Source of the DNA: JAWXTP01 sp044433415
GTDB taxonomy: Bacteria > Bacteroidota > Bacteroidia > Bacteroidales > Rikenellaceae
Direction: 5' to 3'
NCBI GenBank assembly: GCA_044433415.1
Contig: JAWXTP010000069.1
Location: 1 to 15,169, forward strand
Length of the DNA stretch: 15,169 bases
The position numbers and the translations under genes were made by a program. The notes beneath the pieces are model-generated. The model had not been told where the DNA came from and made no database searches. It saw only the letters and a program-made list of their open reading frames with translations. Shown piece by piece: positions 6,082 to 13,799 of this stretch (within the stretch, counting starts at the first letter, position 1; each line of letters opens with the position of its first letter).

Positions 6082-7080
6082 ATGAAAAACAGAGAGACTA
6101 AAATATTACGCTATACCTATTGGGCTTTTTATTTTCTATTTATCCCAATCATCTTACTCCTTGCACCAAGTAATGCTTTGATTTGGCAAAGTTCTAAGCT
6201 ATTTCTTGTTGTGATAGGCTATCTTATTATAACATATACTCTAAGCCTAAGGTTTAATTTTGTAACATATATTATTCATAGAAATTGGCTTAAAAGTGCA
6301 CTGTCTATTCTATGTTTCACAGTTATTACATTCATAGCTATTACCATAAAGATAGATGATATTGAAGATTTGACAACGTTACAGATGTTAAGAATCCAAA
6401 ATGGAGTGATATTTATGTCAGGCTTTATAGTAATAAGTTTCACGGTAGCATTTGGTTTTTTAGCAGAGCTTATTCGCCGAAATAAAGAGCATCAAGAATT
6501 ACTTGCAGAAAAAAACAGAGCTGAATTAGCGATGTATAAGTCGCAGATCAATCCTCACTTTATGTTTAACACACTTAATACCATTTACTCTTTAAATTTT
6601 GCAGGTTCTGAAAATACTGGTGAGGTGATAATGAAGTTCTCAGATATAGTTAGATATATGTATCAGAATAGTGATAAAGAGAGAGTGCTAGTTATCGATG
6701 AAGTAGTCTATCTTCGTGAATTTATTGAGATTCACTCTATGCGTCTAAGTAAAACTACAAAAGTAGATTTTCATTATGAAATAGATGATGAGAGCGCGTT
6801 AATACCTTCAATGATTTTTATCACTTTTATTGAGAATGCATTTAAATACGGAGTATCTTCATCTTACAGTTCCACAATATCAGTAAGTTTAACACTAAAA
6901 GAAGGGGTGTTACTATTTACGACTAGGAACACCATTTTCCAAAGAAACTCTACCTCGTCGGGAATAGGTATTAAGAATTGCGAAAAACGACTTTCTTTGC
7001 TCTACCCCTCTCGATACAGTTTGAAATGTACTGAAATAGAAAATAATATTTACAAAACAGAGTTAAAGATTAAGTTATAA
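6082..7080 (+). CDS. LytS/YpdA-type membrane sensor histidine kinase
   Basis: The 332-residue protein has four predicted membrane segments (about 11-30, 40-56, 70-89 and 108-131) without a sizeable extracytoplasmic sensor domain, then a short linker helix (132-152) and a His_kinase (PF06580) domain. The H-box reads SQINPHFMFNTLNTIYSL, with the phospho-accepting His159. A HATPase part follows, with the N-box FIENAFKYG (249-257) and a short G-box GIGIKNCEKRL (294-304). These are the hallmarks of the kinases that pair with LytTR response regulators, and one is encoded 98 nt downstream. All catalytic words are intact. The stimulus is unknown; a four-helix membrane sensor next to an efflux operon would fit envelope stress or a membrane-active compound, but that is inference. 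The gene has its own predicted operator and a near-leaderless promoter. Confidence 0.9.
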   Translation: MKNRETKILRYTYWAFYFLFIPIILLLAPSNALIWQSSKLFLVVIGYLIITYTLSLRFNFVTYIIHRNWLKSALSILCFTVITFIAITIKIDDIEDLTTLQMLRIQNGVIFMSGFIVISFTVAFGFLAELIRRNKEHQELLAEKNRAELAMYKSQINPHFMFNTLNTIYSLNFAGSENTGEVIMKFSDIVRYMYQNSDKERVLVIDEVVYLREFIEIHSMRLSKTTKVDFHYEIDDESALIPSMIFITFIENAFKYGVSSSYSSTISVSLTLKEGVLLFTTRNTIFQRNSTSSGIGIKNCEKRLSLLYPSRYSLKCTEIENNIYKTELKIKL

Positions 7081-7178
7081 GGTAGCATGTTAAACAGAAT
7101 GAAAATTTTATGTGTAATAATGAAAAAAGTAGCCTTACTTAATATAATACCTAATTTCTAACTAACGAATAATAACTA

Positions 7179-7910
7179 ATGAATAATAATAATTCACCTA
7201 TAAAATGCATAGCCATTGATGATGAACCTTTAGCTCTATCTCTAATTGAAGGTTATATGAAACGGCATCCAAATATTGAGTTATTGACCTTCACCGATCC
7301 AATGGAAGGAATAGAACTCATTAAAAATCAGAATCCTGATTTAGTACTTTTAGATATTGAGATGAATGAATATTCTGGTTTGGAACTTGCACGAGAACTT
7401 CCAGACGAGTCGTTACTGATATTTACAACTGCTCACGCTATATATGCAGTAGATGGGTATGAACTTCGTGCTATAGACTTCCTGCATAAACCTTTTACTT
7501 ACGAAAGATTTGCTTCAGCTATTTTTCGTGCTGAACGTATTATGGATATCCGTAATCGTGTATCAGCTATTGACGAAATAGAGTTGGGGTCTATAACCAT
7601 CAAAACTGGACTAAGAAATATCACAATAAAATATTCTGATATTGCATATATTGAGTCTATGGCTAATTATCTAAAAATACAATATATCAATAATGACTGC
7701 AATGTTTTAACAAGAATGAGCATAAAGGCTATTATGGAGATGCTTCCCAAGTCTATTTTTGTACGCACTCATCGTTCTTTTATAGTATCTAAATCTCAAA
7801 TAGCCTCATTTTCAAGACAAAATGTTATCCTTAAAGATTCAAAGCCTACAGTTATCCCTGTAGGCAGGCTTTATGCAGAACAATGTTATACTGAATTAAC
7901 AACAAAATAG
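7179..7910 (+). CDS. LytTR-family response regulator
   Basis: The 243-residue regulator has an N-terminal receiver domain (about 8-122) with the acidic pair Asp14/Asp15, phospho-acceptor Asp59 (LVLLDIEM), Thr83/Thr84 (IFTTAH) and the conserved Lys104 (LHKPF). The C-terminal LytTR DNA-binding domain (about 137-240) contains DIAYIESMANYLKI (154-167), the TRMSIKAIMEMLP stretch and FVRTHRSFIV (194-203), the typical landmarks of this family. It is the cognate partner of the upstream kinase. LytTR domains bind paired direct repeats as dimers, and matching 20-bp-period repeats occur upstream of the kinase gene, the CysQ-like gene and, in a weaker form, the efflux operon. The start ATG at 7179 is chosen because the receiver begins 8 residues later and there is no upstream in-frame candidate with better support. 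Confidence 0.92.
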   Translation: MNNNNSPIKCIAIDDEPLALSLIEGYMKRHPNIELLTFTDPMEGIELIKNQNPDLVLLDIEMNEYSGLELARELPDESLLIFTTAHAIYAVDGYELRAIDFLHKPFTYERFASAIFRAERIMDIRNRVSAIDEIELGSITIKTGLRNITIKYSDIAYIESMANYLKIQYINNDCNVLTRMSIKAIMEMLPKSIFVRTHRSFIVSKSQIASFSRQNVILKDSKPTVIPVGRLYAEQCYTELTTK

Positions 7911-7917
7911 ATTTAAA

Positions 7918-7947
7918 AAGTCCTCAATCACAAACAATTGAGGACTT
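7918..7947 (+). terminator. Rho-independent terminator after the response regulator
   Basis: A perfect 11-bp stem (AAGTCCTCAAT, 7918-7928, with ATTGAGGACTT, 7937-7947) encloses an 8-nt loop and is followed by CTTTAT. The A-rich upstream side could let it also work for transcripts arriving from the convergent efflux operon. Confidence 0.8.
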
Positions 7948-7970
7948 CTTTATAGTAGTGTCTATTTTAT

Positions 7971-8020
7971 CTTAAAGGAAAGTTTTATTTGTATTTGAAG
8001 GTTTTAGAATTCCCCTTTAG
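7971..8020. repeat. Short element sharing the terminus of the MITE-like repeat
   Basis: Read on the minus strand, CTAAAGGGGAATTCTAAAA (8020-8002) closely resembles the ends of the element at 3738-3908 (TTTAAGGGGAGTTCTAATAA). The opposite side, TTAAAGGAAAGTTTTA (7972-7987), is an imperfect inverted copy (10 of 14 central positions pair plus one G-U). The unit overlaps the stop codon of the outer-membrane channel gene (8017-8019). It may be an internally deleted relative, or a hairpin ending the efflux transcript. Confidence 0.35.
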
Positions 8021-9300
8021 ATATGTCTAGAAGCTATTGACTTCTGGTATGTAGCATACGATATGCGTTGCTTATGATAGATTTGAATTAGACTTGTATA
8101 TGCCTGAATCCAATTCAATTGAGCAGAAAGAACATCTAAAATTTGAAGTTTTCCCTCTTTGTAACTAAATATATTTAGTTCAAGATTTTCTTCTGCTAAT
8201 GTACAATTCCCCTTAGCTATATCTACTTGAGAGATATTCTCATTTAGTTGAGTCCATAATGCAGCAATCTCCTTTGTTATTTGCTCCTGAGTATCTTTCA
8301 TTTCAGATTCCTTTGCTGTAAGTATTGCCGACTGCATAGATTTATTGTGACGACGTGCCCCTCCGTGAAAAATAGGAATTTTCAAAGAAGCATAAACATT
8401 ACTGTTAAAGAGAGTTGTACCATCAAGATTTAACAGTTTAGTCCCCCAAGTTTCGCTAAACCCTATACCAAAAGTTGGCTTATAAGGGGCATCTGCTAAC
8501 TTTACTTGAGTCTTTTGATGCTCTACACTTAATTGAGATATTAGGTAGTCGGGGCGACGATTTAATACTTCCTCAGATGTATAATATTGGGGCACACTCA
8601 TCTTTACCTGTATAGAGTCGACTAACTGAATCTCTCCTAACGGATCACAGCCCATCAATGAGTTTAGATTCTGTAGTGCTAAACGATATGCTAATAAACT
8701 ATTAGAACATTGTAACTGAGCCTCTTTTAAACGTGATTGCATCTGAATTAGCTCAGTTTTTGCAACCATCCCATCTTCATATTTATCTTTTATAGTTCCC
8801 TCTAACTGACTAATAATCTCTACATATTCACACATCGTTTCATACATTGCCTTTTGTGCTGCTGCCCCCCAATAGGCAGATTCTGTAGCTAAGATTATAT
8901 TGTCGGTGGTTAGCTCTACACCTTGATCAGCCATTTCTGACTTGATTTTTGATGCCTCGTAGGTGTTACGAATTGCTCCACCTGAATATATAGGTTGTAA
9001 AATCCCAATCTCAGTACTGTATGTATCATGATTAAAGGGAATTACAGTTGCCCCTAACGACACTTCGTAATCGTTTATTCTATATTGATATGAGCCTCCA
9101 GCATCAACAGCAGGCAAAAATGCACTATGTGATAGTTTCACAGCACTACACATAGCCTCTCTCTCTGCTTCGCTCTGTTTGATTTGTTCACTATAATCCA
9201 AAACTTCGTTTTTAAATTGCTCAAATGTATAGGAACTTTGAGCAAAACTATTTGATATTGTGCTGATAATTAGCAATAATATTAAATATCTATTTTTCAT
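8017..9300 (-). CDS. TolC/OprM-type outer-membrane channel of the RND efflux system
   Basis: The 427-residue protein starts with a signal peptide (MKNRYLILLLIISTISNSFA, cleavage expected after Ala20). It then shows the classic outer-membrane efflux protein layout: an N-terminal helix with conserved small residues ending in LSHSAFLPAVDAGGSYQY (about 56-73), the beta-barrel strand pair ending in GILQPIYSGG, long coiled helices, and a second repeat with RPDYLISQLSVEHQKTQVKLADAPYKPTFGIGFS followed by LKIPIFHGGARRHN. No lipobox cysteine is present, so it is not lipid-anchored like OprM. Its ATG lies inside the end of the pump gene (11-nt overlap), which implies translational coupling. It is the last gene of the adaptor-pump-channel operon and forms the outer-membrane duct. 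Confidence 0.9.
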   Translation of the reverse strand: MKNRYLILLLIISTISNSFAQSSYTFEQFKNEVLDYSEQIKQSEAEREAMCSAVKLSHSAFLPAVDAGGSYQYRINDYEVSLGATVIPFNHDTYSTEIGILQPIYSGGAIRNTYEASKIKSEMADQGVELTTDNIILATESAYWGAAAQKAMYETMCEYVEIISQLEGTIKDKYEDGMVAKTELIQMQSRLKEAQLQCSNSLLAYRLALQNLNSLMGCDPLGEIQLVDSIQVKMSVPQYYTSEEVLNRRPDYLISQLSVEHQKTQVKLADAPYKPTFGIGFSETWGTKLLNLDGTTLFNSNVYASLKIPIFHGGARRHNKSMQSAILTAKESEMKDTQEQITKEIAALWTQLNENISQVDIAKGNCTLAEENLELNIFSYKEGKLQILDVLSAQLNWIQAYTSLIQIYHKQRISYATYQKSIASRHI

Positions 9301-12300
9301 CTTTACTGATTTTTATTTTAAAGAAAATACAATAGGTAACAGGAAGTATAAATATGGTAAGTATTGTAGAAACAAATAATCCACCCATAATCGTAGATGC
9401 CATTCCTGCAAACATAGCATCACCAAGTAAAGGTAACATACCAAGAATAGTCGTTCCTGAAGCCATAGTAACAGGAATTATACGACTTTTTGTGGCTTCT
9501 ATAATTGCATTAGCTTTACACACATCTTCCCTTAATTGCATTTCTATCTCCTCTACTAAAACAATAGAGTTTTTAATATTCATACCTATAAGACCTAATA
9601 TTCCCAGTATAGCAAAAAAGTCAAGCGACTTGCCAAATATTATAAGTCCCCACACTACACCTATGAACATAAGAGGTAGCATTAACATAATGAGAATTGG
9701 CTTACGGTAGTTTTTAGGGAATAGAAGTAACAAAATAAAATACATCAATATAAACATCAAAGGCATATTCTTTGAAAGAGCAGAGTAACTTTGATCTTGT
9801 ATCTCTTGCTCTCCGAAATATTTGAGTTTATACCCCTCAGGTATCTCTATTTCTTGTTGAACTCTACCCCACACCTCCTGAAATGCATCCATAAGATTTG
9901 CGCCACGAACAGGTTCGCACTGCATCATCATACAAAGTTCGCGATTATAACGACGTACAAGATTATAGTCGTAATCAACTTCAAACTCATCAATAACCTG
10001 CTCCACATTTACAGGCTCTCCTTTTGTACTAAAAACAGGAATGCTCTTTATGTCATTAAAATTCCATTCACCATTATCTTTCGCCTTTAATAGTATAGGT
10101 AAAGTTAAGTCGCCTTCACGGTAACCTCCTATAGTTAAGCCATTAGTGACTGTATTTAATGAAGAAGAGGTCTGCTCACGGGTAACACCCAATCTAAGAC
10201 CTTTCTGTTGAGAAAACTTAGGTTTCCATAGGGGTACTTTTTCTCCCCAATTAGATCGTACACTCGTAACATTTTCGCTTTCAAGTGCTATCCTCTTAGC
10301 TTTTTCAACTAGCATCGTAAGTGTATCTATATTATCGCCTATAAACCCAATCTCGATAGCTGCCTCAGTTGTTGGAGAAATGGCAAATAGCGCTGAACGA
10401 GTTATCACATTCGGATAATTCTCATTCATGTAGTAATAAAACTCACGCTCCAGCTCTTCTACATCGTCGGAGTTATGGGCTTCAACTACAACGTTTGAGT
10501 AGTTGGGTTTTGGTCCAAATGATGAACTTGCCAAATAGTAACGAAGAGGAGTGCCACCCATTGTTATAGAGTAGGTTTTTATCTTGGGATTATTGCTTAA
10601 ATAATCCTCAAGTTGCGTAATATCGTTATCAACAGACTGAATACTAAAACCTTCAGGATAAATCAAGTCAGCCCTAAAGTAAGGTTTATCCATCTTTGGG
10701 AAGAAACTTTGTGGCATAAGCCCCATTATAAATAACGAAAAAACAAGAATTACGACAACACTTACAAGAGTTAAGTATCGGTGCCTAATCATAGATTTTA
10801 ACACTCTACCAAACTTATGGTAGAGAGGTTTATCGTATGGGTCAATCACTTCACTATCTTTATCGCGCGATTTTAGAATAAATGTTCCAAAACTTGTTGT
10901 TTGACTCATCGCAAGTAACCAGCTTAGTCCCAGTGATACAGCCAAGACAACAAATAAAGGGCTAACAATCTCAGCTACAGAAGACGGAGCTAGATACATA
11001 GGCAAAAACGAAACCACAGCAATAAAAGTAGCACCTAACAGCGCCCACTGAGGTTTTAAAGCACCATCGATAAGAGACTGAACCTTATCTTTACCTCTAA
11101 GTATTCCAATTTGTGCATTATCAGTCACAACAATAGCGTTATCGACTAGCATTCCCATAGCGATAATAAAAGCAGCTAGTGAGGTTCTATTAAGTCCAAC
11201 ACCCGTTATCCACATTATCAGCAATGCACCTGCAACTGAAAAGATAAGCGAACTCCCAATAAGCAAACCTGCTCTATAACCCATCGCTAGGAAAATAATA
11301 ACAATTACTATAAGTAGAGATTCTATCAAATTTATTATGAATCCATTATTTGCTTCATCAGCAATTTTATCCTCAGGATATAATGAAATTAGTTCAACAC
11401 CAATTGGCATTATCTCCTTGATATGCTTCAACTCAATATCGACTTTCTCACCTACGGCCACAACATTATCACCAGACCCAGTTGCTACACCAATTCCAAT
11501 AGCACGCCTACCATTGACTCTCATTAGTGTTGTTGGTGGGTCGTAATATCCTCTCTCAACAGTCGCTATGTCTCCTAAACGAATTTCCTCACCATCCTTT
11601 GTCACAATCAACTGACTTTCAATATCTTCCAATGAAGCATACGCCCCCTCAGTGATAATACGAAGTTGGTAACTATTAGTTGAAATTAACCCTGTATTTA
11701 TTTGACCATTTTGCCCCTGCAAAGTTGCTCTTATTGCTGAAGGATCAATCCCTAGAGAGGCTAATTTTGATGGAGTGATAGATACATTTATCACCTCCGT
11801 TTGTTCACCATACAGCATTACTTTCTGTACACCCTCAATAGGTGTTAGTTTGGTTCTAATCTTTTGTGCCCAATGGCGTAATTCATTATATGAGAACCCC
11901 TCATCAATGGTTAATCCATAATAGATTCCAAAAACATCTCCAAAGTCATCATTAACAGTAATACTAGAAGCCCCTACTGGTAACTGAGGTTGAATATTGA
12001 TAACCTTACGACGTAACTCATCCCACTTTGCAGGCATTCTACTTGGGGCAATATCTGGGTTTAGGTCTATTGTTATTTTAGAGAGTCCAAAATAAGACTC
12101 TGATTTAATCTTGTCTACTTCGCTCATTGATTGAATTTCACGTTCAATAGGCTCAGTAATGAGGGTTTCTACTTCCTGAGGTGTTGCTCCAGGATACTGT
12201 GTAACTAACACAGCAGTTTTTATTACAAATGGAGAGTCCTCCTTTTTTGGCAGTTCAAAGAAAGAATAGCATCCGCCAATAAGGATAATCAACAATAATA

Positions 12301-12349
12301 GGTAGATTACCTTTTTATTTTCTATAGAATATTGTGGTATATTAAACAT
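9290..12349 (-). CDS. RND-family multidrug efflux pump (inner-membrane component)
   Basis: At 1019 residues this is a full-length AcrB/MexB-superfamily proton antiporter with twelve expected membrane helices: TM1 at about 13-32, a large periplasmic porter/docking loop (33-335), TM2-6 (336-480), TM7 (525-545), a second loop (546-860) and TM8-12 (861-1010). The proton relay is visible as GMLVDNAIVV in TM4 with Asp403 (AcrB Asp407); the next residue is Asn404 where AcrB has Asp408, a change frequent in non-AcrB branches of the superfamily. Lys926 in GMNIKNSIVLVEE of TM10 corresponds to AcrB Lys940. The porter repeat marker YPGATPQEVE (52-61) is intact. It sits between the lipoprotein adaptor (11-nt gap) and the outer-membrane channel (11-nt overlap). 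Substrates cannot be predicted; the lack of metal-pump methionine motifs favours drugs, bile salts or other hydrophobic compounds. Confidence 0.94.
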   Translation of the reverse strand: MFNIPQYSIENKKVIYLLLLIILIGGCYSFFELPKKEDSPFVIKTAVLVTQYPGATPQEVETLITEPIEREIQSMSEVDKIKSESYFGLSKITIDLNPDIAPSRMPAKWDELRRKVINIQPQLPVGASSITVNDDFGDVFGIYYGLTIDEGFSYNELRHWAQKIRTKLTPIEGVQKVMLYGEQTEVINVSITPSKLASLGIDPSAIRATLQGQNGQINTGLISTNSYQLRIITEGAYASLEDIESQLIVTKDGEEIRLGDIATVERGYYDPPTTLMRVNGRRAIGIGVATGSGDNVVAVGEKVDIELKHIKEIMPIGVELISLYPEDKIADEANNGFIINLIESLLIVIVIIFLAMGYRAGLLIGSSLIFSVAGALLIMWITGVGLNRTSLAAFIIAMGMLVDNAIVVTDNAQIGILRGKDKVQSLIDGALKPQWALLGATFIAVVSFLPMYLAPSSVAEIVSPLFVVLAVSLGLSWLLAMSQTTSFGTFILKSRDKDSEVIDPYDKPLYHKFGRVLKSMIRHRYLTLVSVVVILVFSLFIMGLMPQSFFPKMDKPYFRADLIYPEGFSIQSVDNDITQLEDYLSNNPKIKTYSITMGGTPLRYYLASSSFGPKPNYSNVVVEAHNSDDVEELEREFYYYMNENYPNVITRSALFAISPTTEAAIEIGFIGDNIDTLTMLVEKAKRIALESENVTSVRSNWGEKVPLWKPKFSQQKGLRLGVTREQTSSSLNTVTNGLTIGGYREGDLTLPILLKAKDNGEWNFNDIKSIPVFSTKGEPVNVEQVIDEFEVDYDYNLVRRYNRELCMMMQCEPVRGANLMDAFQEVWGRVQQEIEIPEGYKLKYFGEQEIQDQSYSALSKNMPLMFILMYFILLLLFPKNYRKPILIMLMLPLMFIGVVWGLIIFGKSLDFFAILGILGLIGMNIKNSIVLVEEIEMQLREDVCKANAIIEATKSRIIPVTMASGTTILGMLPLLGDAMFAGMASTIMGGLFVSTILTIFILPVTYCIFFKIKISKDEK

Positions 12350-12360
12350 TTTATTTCTTA

Positions 12361-13419
12361 TTAGTTAGCTAACACTTTTACCTTTTGCCCATCTGTTAAG
12401 TATGAGGCCCCTGCGGCAACTATCCTTTCACCGACTTTTATATCCCCCTCAACAATTATCATATCTTCACCGATGATAATTCCGTTATCACTTACGTGTC
12501 GTCTTTCAACGCTTTGAGTAGTTGGGTTGTAACAGAATAATGACTTTTGATTGTTTTCATTATCATAAACTAAGGCTGAAACAGGTACTGTTATAGAATT
12601 TTTATACTGTAAAGAGCTTTCTACAACAAGTTTCACACGGCACGAAAATCCAGCGGAAATTTTATAATCACCCGAATTGAACTCTTCGTCTGTAATCTTT
12701 AGATAAACTGGAACCCCTGCACCATTTGGCGATGCCTCCACGTACTCCTTTATCTGTGCCTCAAAACGCTTTCCTTTATACACATCAAACTCAACATACA
12801 ATTTGCTATCTTTTGATAGGTATTCAACATTTGTTTCAGGAATTGTAAAAAGCACCTGTAATAAGTCTGGATTTATGAGACGAACTATAGGTTCTCCAGA
12901 CTGTACCCGTTGGTAACACTCTACATATTTATGTTGGATAAATCCATCAAATGGGGCTATGATTTTTGTATCAGCAAGTATGTTTTTCATAGTTTGATAT
13001 GCTGATTTGGCACCTATATACGTTGCTTCTAAACTTTCAGCCTCTTGCTTAGAGATTGCATCCTTTTCAAGGAGTCTTTTTGCTCTAAGAGCCTGGGATT
13101 TCGCCTTGATATATATAGCATTTTGTGTATCAAGTTCTAATTGAAAATCTTGCGAATCAATCTCAGCAACTATATCTCCACACTTAACACTCTGCCCCTC
13201 AATCACATTTATTGTAGTTATGTATCCACCCATTTTGAAGGCTAGGTTGCTAAATTCATCAGGCATAACCAATCCAGAGAATGATTTCTCAAAACTTTGA
13301 AGAGACTCTATTTTATATAATTTTACTGGTCTAACAAGTTTTGTCTCTTTGTTGTTGGTTGCACAGGAACTAATTAAAGCTATTCCCAGTAATAGGGTTG
13401 TAAATTTATTCATATTCAT
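12361..13419 (-). CDS. RND efflux periplasmic adaptor (membrane fusion protein), lipoprotein
   Basis: The 352-residue product begins with a lipoprotein signal (MNMNKFTTLLLGIALISSC; lipobox I-S-S-C with Cys19). The mature part has the lipoyl half-motif FKMGGYITTINVIEGQSVKCGDIVAEI (about 62-88), an alpha-hairpin (about 93-147), the return lipoyl strand TKIIAPFDGFIQ (151-162), a beta-barrel domain, and a membrane-proximal domain (about 275-350, ending with TDGQKVKVLAN). This order defines AcrA/MexA-type adaptors that bridge pump and channel. It is the first gene of the efflux operon. A second ATG two codons in (13413) is possible but changes nothing important. A predicted promoter and 20-bp-period repeats lie upstream. 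Confidence 0.92.
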   Translation of the reverse strand: MNMNKFTTLLLGIALISSCATNNKETKLVRPVKLYKIESLQSFEKSFSGLVMPDEFSNLAFKMGGYITTINVIEGQSVKCGDIVAEIDSQDFQLELDTQNAIYIKAKSQALRAKRLLEKDAISKQEAESLEATYIGAKSAYQTMKNILADTKIIAPFDGFIQHKYVECYQRVQSGEPIVRLINPDLLQVLFTIPETNVEYLSKDSKLYVEFDVYKGKRFEAQIKEYVEASPNGAGVPVYLKITDEEFNSGDYKISAGFSCRVKLVVESSLQYKNSITVPVSALVYDNENNQKSLFCYNPTTQSVERRHVSDNGIIIGEDMIIVEGDIKVGERIVAAGASYLTDGQKVKVLAN

Positions 13420-13504
13420 TAAAATATTTATTGTTAAGAATTGATTACTAAATCACTTAATTACACGATTTATACTCTTAGTGTTTCACACCATTTTATG
13501 TGTA

Positions 13505-13512
13505 CAAAATTA
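13505..13512 (-). promoter_or_regulatory. Predicted -7 box of the efflux operon
   Basis: On the minus strand TAATTTTG (13512-13505) fits TAnnTTTG and gives a start near 13501, about 80 nt before the adaptor ATG. The expected -33 position (around 13533-13537) has no TTTG-like word, again fitting an activator-dependent promoter. Confidence 0.45.
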
Positions 13513-13545
13513 CAGTTAAAGCATGAATATAGAGAATATTTACAC

Positions 13546-13576
13546 CGTTGTCTATCTCATATTTTTGCTGTCTATA
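13546..13576 (-). promoter_or_regulatory. Paired 20-bp-period repeats upstream of the efflux operon
   Basis: Read on the minus strand, ATAGACAGC (13575-13567) and ATAGACAAC (13555-13547) are direct repeats differing at one of nine positions, exactly 20 bp apart. They share the GACA core and the period with the operators at 4716-4746 and 5979-6029, but carry TAGACA rather than GGGACA, and lie about 40 bp rather than 45 bp from the -7 box. I call this a probable but diverged site for the same LytTR regulator. Confidence 0.45.
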
Positions 13577-13605
13577 GTAAGCATCTCAAATAGTCGTATA
13601 TTAAT

Positions 13606-13661
13606 AAATAAAAAATGCGACCATCATAAAATTAAATTTACGATGGTCGCATTTTTTATTT
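13606..13661 (-). terminator. Terminator downstream of the SNF2 helicase gene
   Basis: A perfect 20-bp stem (13606-13625 with 13642-13661; core ATGCGACCATC with GATGGTCGCAT) encloses a 16-nt AT-rich loop. On either strand the stem ends in a T-rich arm (ATTTTTTATTT), so it can act in both directions; the SNF2 gene is the only visible user. The stretch between 13662 and 13799 holds no gene; it contains a 7-bp hairpin, CCAGATT-tgcac-AATCTGG (13708-13726). Confidence 0.85.
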
Positions 13662-13799
13662 GTTATTTTTTAGATAATTCATAGGTGTAATACCCAACTT
13701 TGCATCACCAGATTTGCACAATCTGGAATCACCATTTTAGAAAACAAAAAATAAGTGTTATCTGAGATAAAAGCAGTTTCTATAAGTTTCCTTTATATA

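Noticed and set aside
7087..7161. A 24-codon open frame (MLNRMKILCVIMKK...) between the kinase and regulator genes
   Set aside because: It is short, has no visible ribosome site or similarity I recognise, and a frame this long is expected by chance; leader-peptide or coupling function is not supported.
8017..9300. The two TolC-like genes as a recent duplication
   Set aside because: The two proteins have the same length by coincidence but differ in signal peptide, motifs and C-terminus, and they belong to different operons with different adaptor types.
9354..11546. Several plus-strand open frames opposite the RND pump gene (for example 9354-9710 and 11337-11546)
   Set aside because: They are antisense shadows of a clearly conserved full-length pump; their translations are low-complexity and match no family.
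13704..13734. Direct repeat ATCACCA flanking a CCAGATT hairpin downstream of the SNF2 gene
   Set aside because: Only two 7-bp copies and one short stem, with no third unit or att-site context; not enough to call a CRISPR, attachment site or recombination site.
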